This document shows positions 6,191 to 9,056 of a DNA stretch of 9,056 nt, in pieces. A program made the translations under genes and the position numbers. This DNA is from Candidatus Colwelliibacteriota bacterium (GTDB taxonomy: Bacteria > Patescibacteriota > Minisyncoccia > UBA6257 > Colwellbacteraceae), in contig JACOTQ010000054.1 of the NCBI GenBank assembly GCA_016178255.1, positions 1,184 through 10,239 on the forward strand, given 5' to 3'. How positions within the stretch are numbered: the stretch's first letter is position 1; each line of letters starts with the position of its first letter. The notes under the pieces were generated by a model. It worked only from the letters and a program-made list of their open reading frames with translations, searched no databases and was not told the DNA's origin.

Positions 6191-8443
6191 TTATTGAGCA
6201 ACCTCTTGGGGTTTGATTTCCCTCCACGTTGCTACACCAGATGAGGGCAGGGTAAGCTCCCAATAGTCATTGTAGAATGGCACAGGAAACCCTTCTCCTC
6301 TGCCTCCATAAATAATCATGCGCTGCTTAACCGGGTCATATACGCCTGCATGCGACCTTCTTCCCGCCGGCAAAATTCCATCAATAGGCACAAATTGCCA
6401 GAATTCCTTTCCGGGGAGAGAAGTATTTAAATACCATGTATCATTATAGTGGATCCGGCCGTCATAGCCGCCAAAAACAACTACTCTTTTATTAAAGGCA
6501 TCGTAAACGGCAATGTGCCCCCTCCTCGGTCCCGGTCCCCCGTCTAATGACAATTCTTTCCATTCCTCACGGCCAGGCACGCTTAAATCCAACTCCCAAA
6601 CATCTGACATGTATTTTGCGCTGCCCGCGAAACCCCCATACATAATCATCCTCCTATTTTCTGAATCGTAGACAGTTTTTGATTCCCACCGGGCTATAGG
6701 TCCGCCGGCCTGCGGCGTGCGATTAACCCAAAATTCCTGCCCCGGAGTCTTCAAGGACAATTCCCAAACGTCATTTAGAGTCCCCCTCGTACCGTCCATG
6801 CCTCCGAACATAATTGCTCGTTGGTTCTTCGCATCGTAGACAGTTGCGCCCCCCCACCTCGGTTCAGGCTTATCACCCGTAGGTTCTAACTTTCGCCAAT
6901 CACCACTTCCGAAAGATTCCAACGGCAAACTCCAAACATCATTCATTCTATGGCCGTTAGCATCAGTGCCGGTAAACGTTACTAATCGTTTATTGGACTC
7001 ATCATATACGAGAGAGGTTAATTCACGGCCAAGGGGGCCGATGAACGGAGAAATGTTACGCAGAACCGGCTCGCCGGAAGTTTCAAGCGTCCATACTTCG
7101 TTAATGTGGGTACCGGTCAATTCAGGAAAATTAGTATCTCTTAACCTGCCATAACCGGCAAACATGACCATCCTTTTGTTCTCGCTGTCGTAAACGGATT
7201 TCACTCCATCGGTGGCGCTTTGTTTAGAAAAAACGGTGAATTGCTTAAAAGTAAATTTTCCCTTGGAGGGTAAATCTATAGCCAATAAATCGGGGGTGAG
7301 GTAATTAGGCGCCATCCCCTCAACCCCACCGAAAACTATCATCCTTTGTCGAACGTCATCGTAAACAGCAGTCGCGCCCTTCAAACCCGCTGGTCTTTCC
7401 CCGGAGTCAGGATTTTTATCGGTCCACACGCCGTTGCCTTTCGCCGGCAAGGTCAACTCCCAAATATCATTAAGATAGGCAGTGCCGGAAATACCCGCGT
7501 AAACAACCATTCTTCCATTTTTAGCGTCATAGATAGCTTCATGAAGATGGCGACCAAAAGTAGGACCACCGGACGGAAACGATTCATTCCAAACCCCCTG
7601 GGATAAATCTTCCGGCAAGGTTAACTTCCAAACATCCAAATCTCCCCACCCACCGGCAATAACCACGGTCTGGTTTTTAGAATCATATATCATGCTGTGT
7701 TCAGACCTCCCTTCTAATTCCGCCGGAACATTATCATGTTTTACCGCAACACCATCTTCCCCTTTGCCCGGCAAAGTTACAGAATACAAATCTTTGTAAT
7801 CTTCGAAGCCGCCATTTCCTCCAAAGATTATCATCCGTTGGTACTTAGAATCATAAACAGCTTCAGTGTACCTATAAGACGGCATTTCGCCCGACGGACG
7901 CAACTCTTTCCATTCTCCATCGTTGTCAGACCGCAAAGTCATTTCAAAAAGCCCTCCGAGTCCTCTACCAGCCCATCCTCCGAAACAAACCATCCTCTGA
8001 TTCAAACTATCATAAATACAAGCAGAGCCGTTTCTGGGACTAGGTGGAGCGCCGCTGGGGTTCATCTTTCTCCACTTAGGACGAGAATTAGATTCCGACG
8101 GCAATTTGAACTCCCAAACATCATTTTTGTAAATAGGGGGGTCTTGGATTTGGTAATTCTCTCTACCGCCAAACATAATCAGCCGATCATTGACTTTGTC
8201 ATAAATTAAAGATGATACGGTTCGATAACCGGGCATGGCTGGACTATCTATGTTTAACGGAGCTCCGGCAACAACATTTTCTCTTTCCGCTAACTTAGGT
8301 ACAAATATGTCGTCTAAAGATAAGATGGTGCTTAATATTATCAAGGCAACCGTTACTATGACTCCACTAAAGATAATGAGCTCTCGAGAAGGAGAGTTGC
8401 TGTCCGCGCCGGAAAACCAATGGAAATTAAATGGCAGCTTCAT
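6191..8443 (-). CDS. Membrane-anchored kelch-repeat protein (12 repeats)
   Basis: This 750-residue protein has a short basic/polar N-terminus, one hydrophobic segment at about 21-43, a linker to about residue 70, and then kelch repeats to the end. The segment is probably an uncleaved signal anchor with the bulk outside the cell. Twelve copies of a YD..N.RM..FGG motif start at residues 81, 144, 197, 253, 305, 361, 418, 480, 536, 592, 647 and 702, spaced 52-63 residues. Most are followed by NDVWEL.LP and a W. Each kelch repeat forms one beta-propeller blade, so the count suits two six-bladed propellers. The repeats carry no recognisable catalytic motif; a binding or adhesion role at the surface is inferred. 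The start ATG overlaps the pilin stop by one base (TGATG), indicating coupled translation. The specific ligand is unknown. Confidence 0.9.
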   Translation of the reverse strand: MKLPFNFHWFSGADSNSPSRELIIFSGVIVTVALIILSTILSLDDIFVPKLAERENVVAGAPLNIDSPAMPGYRTVSSLIYDKVNDRLIMFGGRENYQIQDPPIYKNDVWEFKLPSESNSRPKWRKMNPSGAPPSPRNGSACIYDSLNQRMVCFGGWAGRGLGGLFEMTLRSDNDGEWKELRPSGEMPSYRYTEAVYDSKYQRMIIFGGNGGFEDYKDLYSVTLPGKGEDGVAVKHDNVPAELEGRSEHSMIYDSKNQTVVIAGGWGDLDVWKLTLPEDLSQGVWNESFPSGGPTFGRHLHEAIYDAKNGRMVVYAGISGTAYLNDIWELTLPAKGNGVWTDKNPDSGERPAGLKGATAVYDDVRQRMIVFGGVEGMAPNYLTPDLLAIDLPSKGKFTFKQFTVFSKQSATDGVKSVYDSENKRMVMFAGYGRLRDTNFPELTGTHINEVWTLETSGEPVLRNISPFIGPLGRELTSLVYDESNKRLVTFTGTDANGHRMNDVWSLPLESFGSGDWRKLEPTGDKPEPRWGGATVYDAKNQRAIMFGGMDGTRGTLNDVWELSLKTPGQEFWVNRTPQAGGPIARWESKTVYDSENRRMIMYGGFAGSAKYMSDVWELDLSVPGREEWKELSLDGGPGPRRGHIAVYDAFNKRVVVFGGYDGRIHYNDTWYLNTSLPGKEFWQFVPIDGILPAGRRSHAGVYDPVKQRMIIYGGRGEGFPVPFYNDYWELTLPSSGVATWREIKPQEVAQ

Positions 8444-8868
8444 CAGTTGCTAATTTCTTGCCAACTTGTCCCGGTTATCACCCAATTAGCATCTAAGGTA
8501 ACCGTAACTTGCACTTTTCTGATATTGTTTTTAACCCGACCAGAGGACACGATAGTTTTGGGACTCGTTCCAGAGGTCACTGTTATTGTAGCACAACCAT
8601 CGTTCGGCGCGGTACAGCCGTTAGCCACGAATTCTATATTATATCCAGCCGATGTGTATCTGCCATCCCTTGTTATTTTTACTAAAGCATCGCGGGCGCC
8701 GGCTTCGGCGTAAGTCAAAGCTTTAGAAGATCGAAAAAATTCCTGCGCTATAAATGTCTCATTGAAAGCAACCGCTGAAACAGTAAGACCAACTGCGATT
8801 ATGAGAACAGTAAGAGCGAGAATTATTGGGATTGTGGCTATCCCCCTTTGTTTAAATTTACTTCTCAT
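8443..8868 (-). CDS. PilX-like type IV minor pilin / pseudopilin
   Basis: This is a predicted prepilin of 141 residues. From the ATG at 8868 the N-terminus is MRSKFKQRG-IATIPIILAL: a short basic leader ending in Gly9 (prepilin peptidase site), then a hydrophobic helix of about 25 residues. The residue at mature position 5 is Pro, not the Glu of major pilins. After the helix, ALTYAEAGARDALVKI resembles the AEAG-x-x-DA segment of PilX N-terminal-domain proteins. Two cysteines (85 and 92, GC-x5-GC) could form a disulfide in the exported globular part. The frame is open up to a GTG at 8952, adding 28 polar residues; I prefer the internal ATG because class III leaders are usually short, but the longer form is possible. 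Its stop overlaps the start of the kelch gene. Which pilus it serves cannot be seen here. Confidence 0.82.
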   Translation of the reverse strand: MRSKFKQRGIATIPIILALTVLIIAVGLTVSAVAFNETFIAQEFFRSSKALTYAEAGARDALVKITRDGRYTSAGYNIEFVANGCTAPNDGCATITVTSGTSPKTIVSSGRVKNNIRKVQVTVTLDANWVITGTSWQEISN

Positions 8869-8952
8869 CTCATGACGATAACTCGATAATCCCCTTAATC
8901 GTGGAGTACCGGAAATCAGGGAGAAATTTTTTTTGTTATTTTCGTGATCCAC

Positions 8953-9007
8953 AACTCATGAATATTACGGTGGCATAAGTGAAAAAAAATTTTCATGTAC
9001 ATTTTGA
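8953..9007 (-). other. AT-rich upstream region of the pilin-kelch operon
   Basis: This short leader holds a run of eight or more T (minus-strand view) and a -10-like TAATAT at about 8970 on the minus strand. No matching -35 is convincing. A promoter for the pilin-kelch-tRNA-galU unit is expected here or to the right of the window, but I cannot place it. Confidence 0.2.
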
Positions 9008-9056
9008 TTCCGTTGCCGGGAATTCCGTTAACGGGAATTACCGGTAATTAACGGAA
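9008..9056. repeat. Palindromic short-repeat cluster at window edge
   Basis: Two adjacent 15-bp copies, TTCCGTTGCCGGGAA (9008-9022) and TTCCGTTAACGGGAA (9023-9037), differ at two central bases. They are followed by TTACCGGTAA and TTAACGGAA. The 14-bp palindrome AATTACCGGTAATT is at 9036-9049, and TTCCGTTAA (9023-9031) is the perfect inverse of TTAACGGAA (9048-9056). The cluster runs off the window, so its full extent is unknown. Confidence 0.75.

Noticed and set aside
6470..8200. Repetitive DNA in the kelch gene as a CRISPR or tandem repeat array
   Set aside because: The periodicity of about 165 bases is at protein level (kelch blades); DNA copies are diverged and in frame, with no identical direct repeats and unique spacers.
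7736..8209. 157-codon plus-strand open frame opposite the kelch gene
   Set aside because: It lies wholly antisense to a strongly supported repeat protein, its translation resembles no family I recognise, and it follows the repetitive coding strand; other plus-strand frames at 211-615, 1294-1518, 3566-3850, 7346-7606 and 8420-8713 are rejected for the same reason.

Overview
This window is a compact, gene-dense bacterial segment in which every supported gene lies on the minus strand. In transcription order (high to low coordinates) it holds: a PilX-like minor pilin, a membrane-anchored 12-repeat kelch protein, tRNA-Gly(CCC), galU, a 65-nt gap with a perfect inverted repeat, tRNA-Thr(CGU), prfB (RF2, with a programmed +1 frameshift), ftsE, ftsX, msrA, msrB, and typA/bipA, which is cut by the left edge. 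Spacers are very short: 1-nt and 4-nt overlaps, abutting stop and start codons, and tRNA ends that touch start codons. No gene-free stretch exceeds about 105 bases.

Organism: the style suggests a reduced genome, most likely Patescibacteria/CPR (Parcubacteria-like). The grounds are the PilX-type pilin with a QRG-IATIPI processing region, the shortened N-terminal domain of RF2, the scarcity of Shine-Dalgarno sequences, and the AAAAGCCCCGCTGGGC hairpin, which I recall as common in that group. This is inference, not proof. UGA is an ordinary stop here (msrA, msrB and the pilin end in UGA) and RF2 is present, so the code is the standard bacterial one and not the UGA-glycine code of Gracilibacteria/SR1.

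Layout by function. At 6191-8868 there is a cell-surface module, pilin plus kelch protein, coupled by a TGATG overlap. At 5247-6189 tRNA-Gly is wedged 1 nt after the kelch stop, and galU (UDP-glucose supply) begins at the position where the tRNA CCA tail would lie. At 4140-5181 tRNA-Thr is followed by prfB, whose ATG shares its A with the last A of the encoded CCA. At 2545-4134 sits ftsEX, the divisome-associated ABC complex; prfB-ftsE-ftsX is a widely conserved bacterial gene order. At 1586-2511 msrA and msrB form a methionine-sulfoxide repair pair with a 4-nt ATGA overlap. At 1-1514 is the translational GTPase TypA, which has its own consensus sigma-70 promoter whose -35 box contains the msrB stop codon.

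The most notable features are the two tRNA/start-codon overlaps, which tie tRNA 3' maturation to the mRNA 5' end; the RF2 frameshift site, which a simple ORF caller would miss; the typA promoter followed by a terminator-like leader hairpin; the 15-bp perfect inverted repeat between galU and tRNA-Thr; and a small palindromic repeat cluster at the right edge. I do not see a CRISPR array, transposase, toxin-antitoxin pair, phage gene or obvious defence system.
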